A DNA stretch of 64,000 bases from positions 1,240,001-1,304,000 of the forward strand of contig JAOSKN010000003.1 of assembly GCA_027493525.1 (NCBI GenBank). The letters run 5' to 3'. The stretch comes from Planctomycetota bacterium. GTDB lineage: Bacteria > Planctomycetota > SZUA-567 > H5-PLA8. Shown here in pieces: positions 25,616 to 35,100 of this stretch (the first letter of the stretch is position 1; the number at the start of each line of letters is the position of its first letter). A program made the translations under genes and the position numbers. Below the pieces are notes generated by a model. That model had not been told where the DNA came from. It saw only the letters and a program-made list of their open reading frames with translations, and ran no database searches.

Positions 25616-25722
25616 GCGGACAGTCTGGCGCAAAGCCGCCCCCGAGGCCAGCGCCGGGGCGCGGCACTGGAATCCCGGCGCGAAGCGCGGAGACTGATCC
25701 TTTCACCCCAGCGGAGCGGACG

Positions 25723-26457
25723 ATGAAGCGACTCGACGGCAAGACGGCGCTGATCACCGGCGGCGGTTCGGGCATCGGCGCGGCGTGCGCGGCGGCCCTG
25801 GCGGCCGAAGGCTGCCGCGTGGCGATCTGCGGGCGCGACGCGCGGAAGCTCGAGACCGCCGCGGCCGCGTTCAAGGGCGAGCCGAAGATCCTCGCGCATC
25901 CCTGCGACGTGGCCGACCGCGCCAGCGTGGCCGCGCTGCTGGCGTGGGCGGGGAAGGAACTCGGGCGCATCGACATCCTGATCAACGGCGCCGGGACGAA
26001 CGTGCCGAACCGCCTGATCGGCGAGGTGAAGCCCGAGGACTGGGACATGATCATGGCGATCAACGTCACCGGCGCGTTCAACATGCTCAAGGGCGTCCTG
26101 CCGCGGATGCGCGAGCGCCGCGACGGGCTGGTGATCAACATCGGCTCCACGGCGGGGCTGCGCGCCGGGGCGCTCGGCGGCGTGGCCTACAACGCCAGCA
26201 AGTTCGCGCTGAAGGCGCTGAGCATCAGCGTGATGGACGAACTGCGCGAGGAAGGCGTGCGCGTGACGACGATTCATCCGGGCGAGGTCGATACGCCGAT
26301 CCTGGCCAACCGCCCCAAGCCGGTCACGCCCGAACACCGCGCGAAGATGCTCCACCCGGAAGACGTGGCCGCGGCCGTGCTGATGGTCGCCTGCCTGCCC
26401 CCGCGCGCGGAGGTGACCGAGCTGACCATCAAGCCGATCGTGCAGGCCTTCGTCTGA
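25723..26457 (+). CDS. Classical short-chain dehydrogenase/reductase
   Basis: The product has 244 residues, normal for a classical SDR. The NAD(P) site is TGGGSGIG (about residues 12-19), the structural motif is INGAGTNVP, and the catalytic triad sits in NIGSTAG (Ser) and YNASK (Tyr, Lys). Asp in PCDVAD binds the adenine. TIHPGEVDTP follows at the usual place. Cytosolic oxidoreductase; substrate unknown. It is preceded by a GAGCGGACG-type weak ribosome site and stands alone on the plus strand. Confidence 0.9.
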   Translation: MKRLDGKTALITGGGSGIGAACAAALAAEGCRVAICGRDARKLETAAAAFKGEPKILAHPCDVADRASVAALLAWAGKELGRIDILINGAGTNVPNRLIGEVKPEDWDMIMAINVTGAFNMLKGVLPRMRERRDGLVINIGSTAGLRAGALGGVAYNASKFALKALSISVMDELREEGVRVTTIHPGEVDTPILANRPKPVTPEHRAKMLHPEDVAAAVLMVACLPPRAEVTELTIKPIVQAFV

Positions 26458-26614
26458 CCACACCGCATGCGTCTCGCCCGCAGCCTGACCGTACCGCGGG
26501 CGGCTCGGCCGCGGCCTGACCCTGGCCCTTAATTTGGAATACCACGGCGCGCCGGACACATAAGAGCACCATTGGGACCTCTATCGGATTCGCGCCGCGG
26601 ATTCGGGATCGCGT
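26458..26614. other. Intergenic, no feature recognised
   Basis: This is a short spacer between the SDR and cyclase genes. It includes a TTAATTTGGAATACC word of the dispersed type, and nothing else is supported. Confidence 0.4.
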
Positions 26615-28933
26615 ATGGCAAACCGTGAAGCGAAAGCAACCCACGACGGCGCGGGCGGCTCCGGAACCGGCGGCGCGTCCGCGCACTCCAATCCCAAATC
26701 TGGAATCGCAAATCCAAAATCCTTCCGCCCCGGCCTGGGCCTGCTTTTTCTCGCCAGCGTGCTGGGCCTGGCGCTGCTGCTGGGGCTGCTCTTCGCGCTG
26801 ATCCTGCACGGCTCGCGGCAATCCACGCTGGAACTCTCGGCGCGGATGCGCGAGGAGGTCGGGCGGGGCGTGGCCTCGCGCGTCCGCGACTACCTGGGGC
26901 AGGCCTACGAGGCGCTCCAGGGCGTCCGGACGCGCATCGCGAAAGGGCTGCTCGAGCCCCGCGACACGCTCGCCCTGGAGCGCGACTTCTATACGCAGCT
27001 CGTGGACAACCCCAACCTCGCCGAACTGACGCTCACCTACGGCAGGCAGACGGGCTTCGACGCCGGCGGCGCGCTGGTACTCGAGCAAGCCGGGCGCGGG
27101 CAGGTCTCGGTCTTCCGCGCGCTGGTCGAGGGCGCCGACGCGGAGGCCCCGCCGATTTACACGCGCTGGATCGAAGAGGAACGCGGCGCCTTCTTCACCG
27201 CGTTGCGCGGGCGCGGGCCGGACGACGGCTACGCCGCACCGACGCCGCGGCGCGAAGGCAACCTCGCCGGCGCGCCCATCCCCGACCCCACCGGGCATCC
27301 GACGTTTCTCGGCGTGACGAGCGCGGATGTCTACGGGCAAGCCTTCTGGAGCGACCTGCACCGCTCGCAGCTCGACGCGAACCTGCCCGAAGACCGCCGC
27401 CGGACGGTGCTGACCGTGCAGCAGGTCCTCGAAGACGCCAAGGGCGAGTTCGCCGGCGTGCTGCGCGTGGGCTTCACCACGAAGCAGCTCGACAGGATCG
27501 CCGCGGTGCGCCGCGCCGACACCGGGGAGGCCGACCCACACCTGATCTTCCTCGTCAACGGCTACGGCGGGCTGGTTTCGCGCCCGGCGCCGCAGGCGCG
27601 CATGCTCGAGACCGAGACCGACCTGCGCGCGGACGAGCGCGACGCGCCGGAAGCCGTGCGGGAGGCGCTGGCGCTGTGGCGCTCGCTGGGCGGGCACGCG
27701 CCCGAGCCGCGGAGCTTCAGCGGGACGCTGGAGACCCCTGGCGGGCGCTGCCTCGTCACGTTCCGGCCGCTCGACGAGGCCGGCTACTTCAATGCGGGCG
27801 CGGGGGACTGGAGCGTGGGCATCGCGGTGGCGGAGGAGGCGTACCTCGGCGGGCTGGCCGCGATGCAGCGCAGCCTCGCCCTCGCTTCGGCGCTGGTGAT
27901 GGCCGCGATCCTGCTCGGCGGCTGGTGGACGCTGCGGCTGGTGCGGCGCGACCTGAGCCAGGTCGTGGACGAGACCGCGCGGATGCGGCGCTTCGAGTTC
28001 GAGCCCCGCGCGCGGGAGGTCCGGCTGCGCGACGTCGGCGAGGTCGTCGAGGGGCTGGAACTGGCCAAGACCGCGACGCGCGCCATGGGCAAGTACGTCC
28101 CCGTCGCGCTGGTGCGGCAGCTCTACGAGAGCGGGCGCGAGCCGGTCCTGGGCGGGGAACTGCGCGACCTGACGATCCTGTTCTCGGACATCAAGGACTT
28201 CACGCAGGTCTCGGAACGGCTCGCCCCGGACGTGCTCGCACAGGCGCTGGGGCTGTACCTCCAGACGCTGACCGAGGCCGTCCACGCCGAGGGCGGCGTG
28301 ATCGACAAGTACATCGGCGACGCGGTGATGGCGCTCTGGAACGCCCCCGACGAGACGCCCGGGCACGCGCGAAGCGCCTGCGCGGCCGCGCTGGCCTGCG
28401 CCCGCGCGGCGGAGGCGCTCTATGCCTCGCCCGCGTGGCGCGGCCTGCCGGTCTGGACGACGCGCTTCGGGCTCCACACCGGCGGCGCGATGGTCGGGCA
28501 TTTCGGCGCGCCGGAGCGGATGAATTACACCGCGCTCGGCGACAACGTGAACCTCGCCTCGCGCCTGGAAGGGCTCAACAAGGCCTACGGCACGCGGATC
28601 GTGGTCAGCGAGGACGTGCGCCAGGCCGCCGGGGAGGCCTTCGACTTCAGGCTGCTGGACCTCGTCGCGGTGAAGGGCAAGTCGAAGGCGCTGCGCGTCT
28701 ACGAGCTGCTGGGCGAGAGCGCCGCAGTCCCCCAGGACCGTTGCGCGGCCGCGCGCGCATACGAGGCGGCCTTCGAGCGCTACCTCGCGCGGGACTTCAC
28801 CGCCGCGCAGGCCGCTTGCGCGAACCTGGGCGCCGACGCACCCGCGCGGGTGCTGGCCGAGCGCTGCGCGAGGTTCCTCGCGACGCCGCCGGCGGCGGAC
28901 TGGGATGGGGTGTACGTGGCGACGACGAAGTGA
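26615..28933 (+). CDS. Class III adenylate/guanylate cyclase with extracytoplasmic sensor
   Basis: The product has 772 residues. After a low-complexity cytoplasmic start, a membrane helix (LLFLASVLGLALLLGLLFALI, about residues 44-64) leads into a roughly 330-residue periplasmic region of dCache-like type. A second helix (LALASALVMAAILLGGWWTL) follows, then a short HAMP-like linker and the catalytic domain. Metal aspartates are in ILFSDIKDFTQ and GGVIDKYIGDAVMALWN, and ALGDNVNLASRLEG carries the transition-state Asn/Arg. Residues 700-772 form a helical tail. It should make cAMP (or cGMP) in response to an external ligand. The first 40 residues include a copy of the dispersed AATCCCAAAT-type word, so the true start may differ. 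Confidence 0.9.
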   Translation: MANREAKATHDGAGGSGTGGASAHSNPKSGIANPKSFRPGLGLLFLASVLGLALLLGLLFALILHGSRQSTLELSARMREEVGRGVASRVRDYLGQAYEALQGVRTRIAKGLLEPRDTLALERDFYTQLVDNPNLAELTLTYGRQTGFDAGGALVLEQAGRGQVSVFRALVEGADAEAPPIYTRWIEEERGAFFTALRGRGPDDGYAAPTPRREGNLAGAPIPDPTGHPTFLGVTSADVYGQAFWSDLHRSQLDANLPEDRRRTVLTVQQVLEDAKGEFAGVLRVGFTTKQLDRIAAVRRADTGEADPHLIFLVNGYGGLVSRPAPQARMLETETDLRADERDAPEAVREALALWRSLGGHAPEPRSFSGTLETPGGRCLVTFRPLDEAGYFNAGAGDWSVGIAVAEEAYLGGLAAMQRSLALASALVMAAILLGGWWTLRLVRRDLSQVVDETARMRRFEFEPRAREVRLRDVGEVVEGLELAKTATRAMGKYVPVALVRQLYESGREPVLGGELRDLTILFSDIKDFTQVSERLAPDVLAQALGLYLQTLTEAVHAEGGVIDKYIGDAVMALWNAPDETPGHARSACAAALACARAAEALYASPAWRGLPVWTTRFGLHTGGAMVGHFGAPERMNYTALGDNVNLASRLEGLNKAYGTRIVVSEDVRQAAGEAFDFRLLDLVAVKGKSKALRVYELLGESAAVPQDRCAAARAYEAAFERYLARDFTAAQAACANLGADAPARVLAERCARFLATPPAADWDGVYVATTK

Positions 28934-28966
28934 GTTCCGAGTTCCGAGTTCCGAGTTCCGAGTTCC
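28932..28966 (+). repeat. Heptanucleotide array (GAGTTCC)5
   Basis: Five perfect copies of GAGTTCC begin inside the stop codon of the cyclase gene. A decayed GAGAGAC follows. Related TCGGGTTCGGGTCTCGGG text lies at 29101-29125. Confidence 0.85.
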
Positions 28967-29299
28967 GAGAGACGAGAAATCAGATCGAAAAGCTTGAAAG
29001 GCCCGCATGATCCACGCGGAAGAATCGTTCCATCAAACCGGAATAAAGGACAGGGTGAGGTGCATCTATCCGCACCAGGAATCCGGCACTCGAATCCCGG
29101 GTCTCGGGTTCGGGTCTCGGGTTTCGGAACTCGGAACCTAACTAAGGGCTTGAAATGCTCAGGCGATGCTTCAAAAGGGCACGGTTCGAATTCAGTATCA
29201 GGGCCTATGGCGTTCGCGTGAACGCGAGGCTTTGGCGTTCCGGCGGCCGGATCGAGGCGCCGGTGCGGAGCGTGGCGCGTGAAGGAAAGGAAGCGAAAC

Positions 29300-29545
29300 G
29301 TGGAGAAGAACAAGGGCGGCAAGGCGAAGTTCCTGGTGGCGATGGCGATGAGCGGGATGCTGGCGGGCTGCGCCGGCGGCGCGAAGGCGCCGGAGAAGAC
29401 TCCCGCGAAGACCCCCGCCGCGACGGAGAAGACCGGCGAGAAGGCCTCGTGCTCGGGCAAGGACGGCTGCGGCGGCAAGGACGGCTGCGGCGGCAAGACG
29501 GGCGAGAAAACCGCCGAGAAGACCGACGCCGAGAAGACCGAGTAG
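29300..29545 (+). CDS. Small Lys/Cys-repeat lipoprotein
   Basis: The product is 81 residues from GTG 29300, which has an AGGAAG site upstream; a start 21 bases earlier is possible. The N-terminus is a lipoprotein signal with lipobox MLAGC. The mature part is a flexible KTPAKTPAA linker followed by SCSGKDGCGGKDGCGGKTG, that is GKDGCGG repeated, and ends in EKTAEKTDAEKTE. Three or four cysteines amid Gly/Lys could bind a metal or form disulfides at the outer membrane; this is inference. No family is recognised. The spacer 28967-29299 holds only word repeats. Confidence 0.7.
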   Translation: MEKNKGGKAKFLVAMAMSGMLAGCAGGAKAPEKTPAKTPAATEKTGEKASCSGKDGCGGKDGCGGKTGEKTAEKTDAEKTE

Positions 29546-29627
29546 TCGTTACCTGCGTATCAGGCGTGAAGTTTGATCCGCGCCGGGTTTGGACCGTGCG
29601 GCGCACGGTCCAGGCTCGGCGCGGCAT

Positions 29628-30056
29628 TTATTCAACGCGGGGCTTACGCCGCGCCAGCCACTCCAGCGGCACGGCCAGCGCGATCAGGATGCCCAAGGCA
29701 ACCAGCAGGTTCTTGAACACGCCGGCAATCTGGAAGTCGGCATCCATTGGGGACATGGGGGATGTAATTCCTACCACCGCAGCTTCGGGACCAAATTCCT
29801 TTTCTTGCCTTATTGCAAAAGGCCAGCCTTGCCGCCCGCGGAAAGCTTTTGCTTTCCGTGGTGTCCGTGGTGGTACTGGTTCGATAGATTTCGCGGGTAA
29901 ATAAAATTCGCGAATGTCCTCCACGACCCGCACGTTCGCCCACAGCATCCCCGCCGCGGCGAAGGTCAGGAGCAGCAGCGTGGAGAGGTGAAGCTGAAAC
30001 CAGGCGCGTTTGCGGGTCTCGCTCACGGCTCGCGTTCCATACCTGATCGCCTCCAT
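29628..30056 (-). CDS. Inner-membrane protein of WFQLHLST type, function unknown
   Basis: The product is about 142 residues from ATG 30056; a GTG at 30026 (MSETRKRAWFQ...) is an equally good start. The basic RKRAWFQLHLST start and first helix (LLLLTFAAAGMLWANV) resemble a type of short membrane protein I associate with Planctomycetota. A soluble loop of about 70 residues follows, then a second helix (FKNLLVALGILIALAVPLEW). No enzyme motif is seen. It is divergent from the E1-fusion gene, so the 176-bp gap probably holds both promoters. Confidence 0.6.
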   Translation of the reverse strand: MEAIRYGTRAVSETRKRAWFQLHLSTLLLLTFAAAGMLWANVRVVEDIREFYLPAKSIEPVPPRTPRKAKAFRGRQGWPFAIRQEKEFGPEAAVVGITSPMSPMDADFQIAGVFKNLLVALGILIALAVPLEWLARRKPRVE

Positions 30057-30232
30057 TCTCCCCGTCCGCCCGGGCTCCGTCGAGCGGAATCCCGCTACCA
30101 CGCGCCCCGAACTTCGCAGGCCGCTTTTTCCAATTCATTTTGGACGGGTTTCGGGGACAATTAGTTATCCGCGCAATCCACCGGCCGCGCAGGCTTCCAG
30201 GCGCGAGTCGGGACTTCAGGAGGGGCGTTTCG

Positions 30233-32191
30233 ATGGCCGTGGAAACCTGGAACGGGGTTTCCCTGGAACTCTGGGCGAAGACGCTCCTGATTCGCGAGAC
30301 CGAAGAGCGCTTCCTGCGGCTCTTCTCGGAAGGCAAGCTCTTCGGCACCGTCCACACCTGCATCGGCCAGGAGTACACGGCGGTCGCGGTCGCGGAGGCG
30401 CTCCAGCCGGGCGACCTGATCTTCAGCAACCATCGCTGCCACGGGCATTACCTCGCGCGCACCGGCGACGTGGAGGGCCTGACCGCGGAGATCATGGGCC
30501 GCGCGACGGGGCTCTGCGGCGGGCGCGGCGGCAGCCAGCACCTCTGCGCGGCGGGCTTCTTCAGCAACGGCGTGCAGGGCGGGATCGTGCCGGTGGCGGC
30601 GGGGCTGGCGCTGGCCGAGGAACTCGCCGGGACCTCCAACCTCGCCGCGGTCTTCATCGGCGACGGCACGCTGGGCGAAGGCGTCGTCTACGAGACGCTG
30701 AATATCGCGAGCAAGTGGGCGCTGCCGCTGCTGGTCGTGCTCGAGAACAACGGCTACGCGCAGAGCACCAGCCAGCGCGAGACGCTCGCCGGGGAGCTCG
30801 ACGCGCGCGCGGAGGCCTTCGGGATCCGCGCCGGCCGCTGCGAACTGTGGGACATCCCGCAGCTCCTGGCTCGCGCGGAGGCCGCCGCGGCCTACGTGCG
30901 GCGCGAGCGCAAGCCGTTCTTTCTGCGCGTGGACACCTACCGGCTGATGGCGCACTCCAAGGGCGACGACGACCGAGACCCGGCGGAGGTCGCCGCGTAC
31001 CGCGCGAAGGATCCGCTGGGGCGCTTCGCGGCCGAGCACCCCGAGGATGCCGCGCGCCTGCAGCGCGAAGCCTCCGCGCTCGTGGACCGCGCCGTGGCCA
31101 AGGCCGAGGCCGCGCCGTACGCGGAGGCCGGCCCGCACGACGCCGATCCCCCGGCCTGGCGCGCCGTGCGCTGGCAGCCCACGACCTTCCAGGCGCACGA
31201 CCGCGTGGTCGGGCGCCTCCACGACGCGCTGCGCAACCACCTGCTGCAGAACGAGAAGCTCGTGCTGCTGGGTGAGGACATCGCCGGGCCGTACGGCGGG
31301 GCCTTCAAGGTCACGCGGCAGCTCAGCCTGGAGTTCCCCGGCCGCGTGCGCAACACGCCGATCAGCGAGGCGGCGCTGGTGGGGCTCGGCAACGGCCTCG
31401 CGCTCAACGGCTGGCTCCCCGTCTGCGAGATCATGTTCGGCGACTTCCTGACGCTGGCCTTCGACCAGTTCCTGAATCACGCCGCGAAGTTCCGCTACAT
31501 GTACAACGAGCAGGTCAAGGTCCCGCTCGTGATCCGCACGCCCATGGGCGGCAGGCGCGGCTACGGCGCGACGCACAGCCAGTCGCTGGAGAAGCACTGG
31601 CTGGGCGTGCCGCACACGCGGGTGCTGGCGCTGCATCACCGCTTCGACCCGTACGAACTCGTCGACCGCCTCCTTTCCAACGCCGACCGCCCCACCCTGC
31701 TGATCGAGAACAAGCTGCTCTACGGGCTCAAGACCGACGCGCCGCCGCCGCGGGGTTTCGTCGTGGAGCACAGCGACGAAACGTTCCCCACGACGCGGCT
31801 GCGCCCGCTGACCGAGCCGGACCTCGTCATCTTCTGTTACGGGGGCCTGCTGCCGGAGGCCGAGCAGGCCGCGGACCGGCTCTTCGAAGAGCACGACCTG
31901 GCCGCCGAGATCGTCTGCCCGGCGTGCCTCTATCCGTTCAACGCCGCGCCGCTGGAGGAATCGCTGCGCCGCACGGGCAAGCTCCTGATCGTCGAGGAAG
32001 GGCAGGGGTTCGCGGCGCTCGGGGCGGAGGTCCTGGCGCAACTGGCCGAACGCGGCGCGGCGCCGGCGCGCGTCCGCCGCCTGGCCGCGCCCGCGCACCC
32101 CATCCCCTCCAGCGGCCCGCTGGAGAAGGCGCTGCTGCCGGGCGCCGCGCAGCTCGTCGAAACCGCGGCGGGGATGTGCGCCGATGCCTGA
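30233..32191 (+). CDS. E1 alpha-beta fusion of a thiamine-diphosphate 2-oxo-acid dehydrogenase
   Basis: The product has 652 residues. ATG 30233 has a strong AGGAGGGG site at 30218-30225. Residues 10-330 are E1 alpha: HCHGHYL near 70, and the ThDP motif GDG at 143-145 through ENNGY at 171-175. Residues 335-650 are E1 beta: LLGEDIAGPYGGAF, Glu379 in ISEAALVG, and MGGRRGYGATHSQSLE at 438-453. It should decarboxylate an alpha-keto acid, or take a two-carbon unit from a ketose, and pass the acyl group to a lipoyl arm. Fused E1 subunits next to an E2-carrier-protein fusion recall the NapB/NapD and QncN/QncL glycolyl-loading pairs of tetrahydroisoquinoline antibiotics. The next gene overlaps by 8 bases, implying translational coupling. 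Confidence 0.9.
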   Translation: MAVETWNGVSLELWAKTLLIRETEERFLRLFSEGKLFGTVHTCIGQEYTAVAVAEALQPGDLIFSNHRCHGHYLARTGDVEGLTAEIMGRATGLCGGRGGSQHLCAAGFFSNGVQGGIVPVAAGLALAEELAGTSNLAAVFIGDGTLGEGVVYETLNIASKWALPLLVVLENNGYAQSTSQRETLAGELDARAEAFGIRAGRCELWDIPQLLARAEAAAAYVRRERKPFFLRVDTYRLMAHSKGDDDRDPAEVAAYRAKDPLGRFAAEHPEDAARLQREASALVDRAVAKAEAAPYAEAGPHDADPPAWRAVRWQPTTFQAHDRVVGRLHDALRNHLLQNEKLVLLGEDIAGPYGGAFKVTRQLSLEFPGRVRNTPISEAALVGLGNGLALNGWLPVCEIMFGDFLTLAFDQFLNHAAKFRYMYNEQVKVPLVIRTPMGGRRGYGATHSQSLEKHWLGVPHTRVLALHHRFDPYELVDRLLSNADRPTLLIENKLLYGLKTDAPPPRGFVVEHSDETFPTTRLRPLTEPDLVIFCYGGLLPEAEQAADRLFEEHDLAAEIVCPACLYPFNAAPLEESLRRTGKLLIVEEGQGFAALGAEVLAQLAERGAAPARVRRLAAPAHPIPSSGPLEKALLPGAAQLVETAAGMCADA

Positions 32192-35100
32192 ACCCGCCAT
32201 CGTCCGCGTGCCGCACGAGACCGTGAACGACGAGACGGTGACGCTCCAGCGCCGCGCCGTGGCCGAGGGTCGCGCGGTGAAGGCCGGCGAAGTCCTCGCG
32301 GTGCTCGAGACGAGCAAGGCCAGCATCGAGGTCGAGGCGCCGCGCGACGGGTACGTCTTCTGGTGCGCGGAGGAAGGCGCGGACATCCCCGTCGGCGGAG
32401 CGCTCTGTGGGATCGCGGACACCGAGCGGCGCCCCGAGTTCGCCGCCGAGGCGCTGAAGCCGGCGCACGCTCAGGCCGACTCTGACGCGCCGCGCGCAGG
32501 AGGCCCCGCGCGGTTCAGCGCCGAGGCGCGCCGGTTGATCGCCGAGCACGGCCTGGACGAACGGCGCTTCGACGGCCAGGGCCTGGTCCGCGGCGCGGAC
32601 GTGCTCAAGGCTTGCCGCCCCGCCCAGGCAGATCACGCCCCTGCCGCCGCGTGCGAGCCGCCGCCAGCCTTCGCGAAGCCCGGCGCGCCCGCGCGCCGCG
32701 AACGGCTCCCGCGCGCCAAGCGCGCCGAGAACCGCATGCTCCGCGCCGCCGCGGCGCGGACCGTGCCCAGCACCGTCTCGGTCCAGGTCCCCACGCGCGG
32801 GCTGCGCGCGTCGATCCACGAGCAGTCCGAGCGCTACGGCAGCTTCACGGCGGTGGCGATCCACGAGTTGGCGCGGCTCTTGCGCGAAGTCCCCGTCCTG
32901 AACGCCTACCAGCACGACGACGCGATCCACTTCTACGAATCCGTCAACGTCGCCGTGGCGATGGACGCCGGCAAGGGGCTCAAGGCGCCGGTGATCCGCG
33001 ACGCCGACCGCAAGAGCCTGCGCGAAATCGCCGCCGAGCTGCAGGCCTTCCTGATGACGTACCTGCGCGGCGAGCTGGCCGCCGCGGACTTGGAGGGCGC
33101 GACGTTCACGCTCTCCGACCTGAGCGGCGAGGGCGTGCAGCAGTTCGTGCCGGTGCTGAACGAGGCCCAGGCGGCGACGCTGGGCATCGGCGCGGAGCTG
33201 CCGCACGGCGCCGGACGCGCGCTGACGCTGACGCTCACCTTCGACCACCTGCTCACCGAGGGGCGCACGGCGGCGGGCTTCCTGCGCGCGCTGGGCAAGG
33301 CGCTGGCGAAGTACGACCGCGACCCCGGCGCGGAGCCCCCGCGCCGCGCGCCCCGGCCTTCGCCCCCGCCGACCCCGGCGATCCCCTCGTCGGGTACGTC
33401 GTGCGCGCCTGGTCCGGCGTGCTCAAGGCCGGGGCCGTCGAGCCGGACGCCAATTTCTTCGACCTCGGCGGCGACTCGATCATGGCCGCTCAGTTCATCA
33501 ACGACCTCCAGGAGCTGGCCGAGGAGACCTTCCACGCGGTGGCGCTCTTCGACGCCCCCACGGCCGGGCAGTTCGCGGCGATGCTGCGCAAGGATTACCC
33601 GCGCACGACCGCCGCGCTGCTCAAACGGCTCGGGGCCGGCGACGCCTGGGCCGGAACCCGGGCGCAGGCCGACGAGCCGCCCGTGGACGAGGCCATGCTC
33701 GCCGCGCTGCGCGCGCTGATCCCCGCGCTGCCCAAGCAGCCGCCGCGCCCGCCGGCGCGGAAGAACCCGCGCGCGGTCTTCGTGCTCTCCCCGCCGCGCT
33801 GCGGTTCGACGCTGCTGCGCGTGATGCTTGCCGGGCACCCGGGGCTCTTCGCGCCGCCGGAATTGGAGCTGCTGAACTTCGATTCGCTGGGCGCGCGGCG
33901 GGAGTACTGCGCCGGCCCGCTGGCCGGAAAGCTCGAGGGGCTGCTGCGCGCGCTGATGGACCTGAAGGGCGTCGACGCCGAGGCCGCGCGCGCGCTGATG
34001 ACCCCTTACGAAGACCGCGACCTGGACACGGGCAGCTTCTTCGGCGAACTGCAGGGCTGGCTCGGCGGCCGGCTCCTCGTCGACAAGACCCCGGCCTACG
34101 CGCTGGACCTGCATGCGCTGGAGCGGGCCGAGGCCTGCTTCGAGGCGCCGCGCTACGTCCACCTCAACCGGCACCCGTACGGGATGACGCTCTCCTTCGA
34201 GGAGTCCCGCATCGACCAGGTTTTCTTCCGCGTCGCGCACCCCTTTGGCGTGCGGCGGCTGGCGGAACTGATCTGGAACGTCTGCACGGAGAACATCCGC
34301 ACGTTCCTCGCGAACGTCCCGGCCGCGCGGCAGATGCTGCTGCGCTACGAGGACCTCGTCGCCGACCCGCGCGCGCGGATGCTCGAGCTGTCGGACTTCA
34401 TGCAGGTGCCGTTCGACGAGCGCATGCTCACGCCGTACGAAGGCAAGGAAGCCAAGATGACCGACGGGCTGCACGCGGTCTCGCGGATGATCGGCGACCC
34501 GAAGTTCCACAAGCACAAGTCCATCGACGCGCGGATGGCCGACCGCTGGCGCGAGGCCTACGACAGGGACTTCCTGGGCGAGGTGACGTGGCGGAACGCG
34601 CGCGCCCTGGGCTATGCGCGGGAGGCGCCGAGCGGCAAGCCCGCGGCGGAGCCGGCCGGCGCCGAGGCCCAGCCGCCGCTCTCGACGTCGGTGGTGCCGA
34701 TCAAGCGCAGCGGGACCAAGCGCGCGTTCTTCTGCGTCCACCCCGCGGGCGGCTCGGTCTACAGCTTCGGGACGCTCGTGAAGCACTTCGACCCGGAGCG
34801 CCCGATCTACGGGCTCCAGGCGAAGGGCGTGGAGGACCTCGAGGACGCCGAACTGCACTCCAGCATCGAGGAGATGGCCGCCTACTACGCCGAGGTGGTC
34901 CGTTCGGTACAGCCCGAGGGCCCGTACCTCATCGGCGGGCGCTGCATGGGCGGGATCATCGCCTTCGAGATGGCGCGCCGGCTGGCGGACCTGGGGTTCG
35001 CCGTGCCCTACGTCGCGCTCCTCGACACGCGGAACCTGCTCAGTTCGCGCAAGAAGCACGCCCAGGATCCGATCCCGGTCAAACTGAAGCGCTTCATCCG

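Noticed and set aside
30233..32191. Ordinary housekeeping pyruvate dehydrogenase
   Set aside because: There is no E3 gene nearby, the E2 is followed in frame (after one-base correction) by ACP, sulfotransferase and thioesterase, and its DHRxxDG motif is altered.
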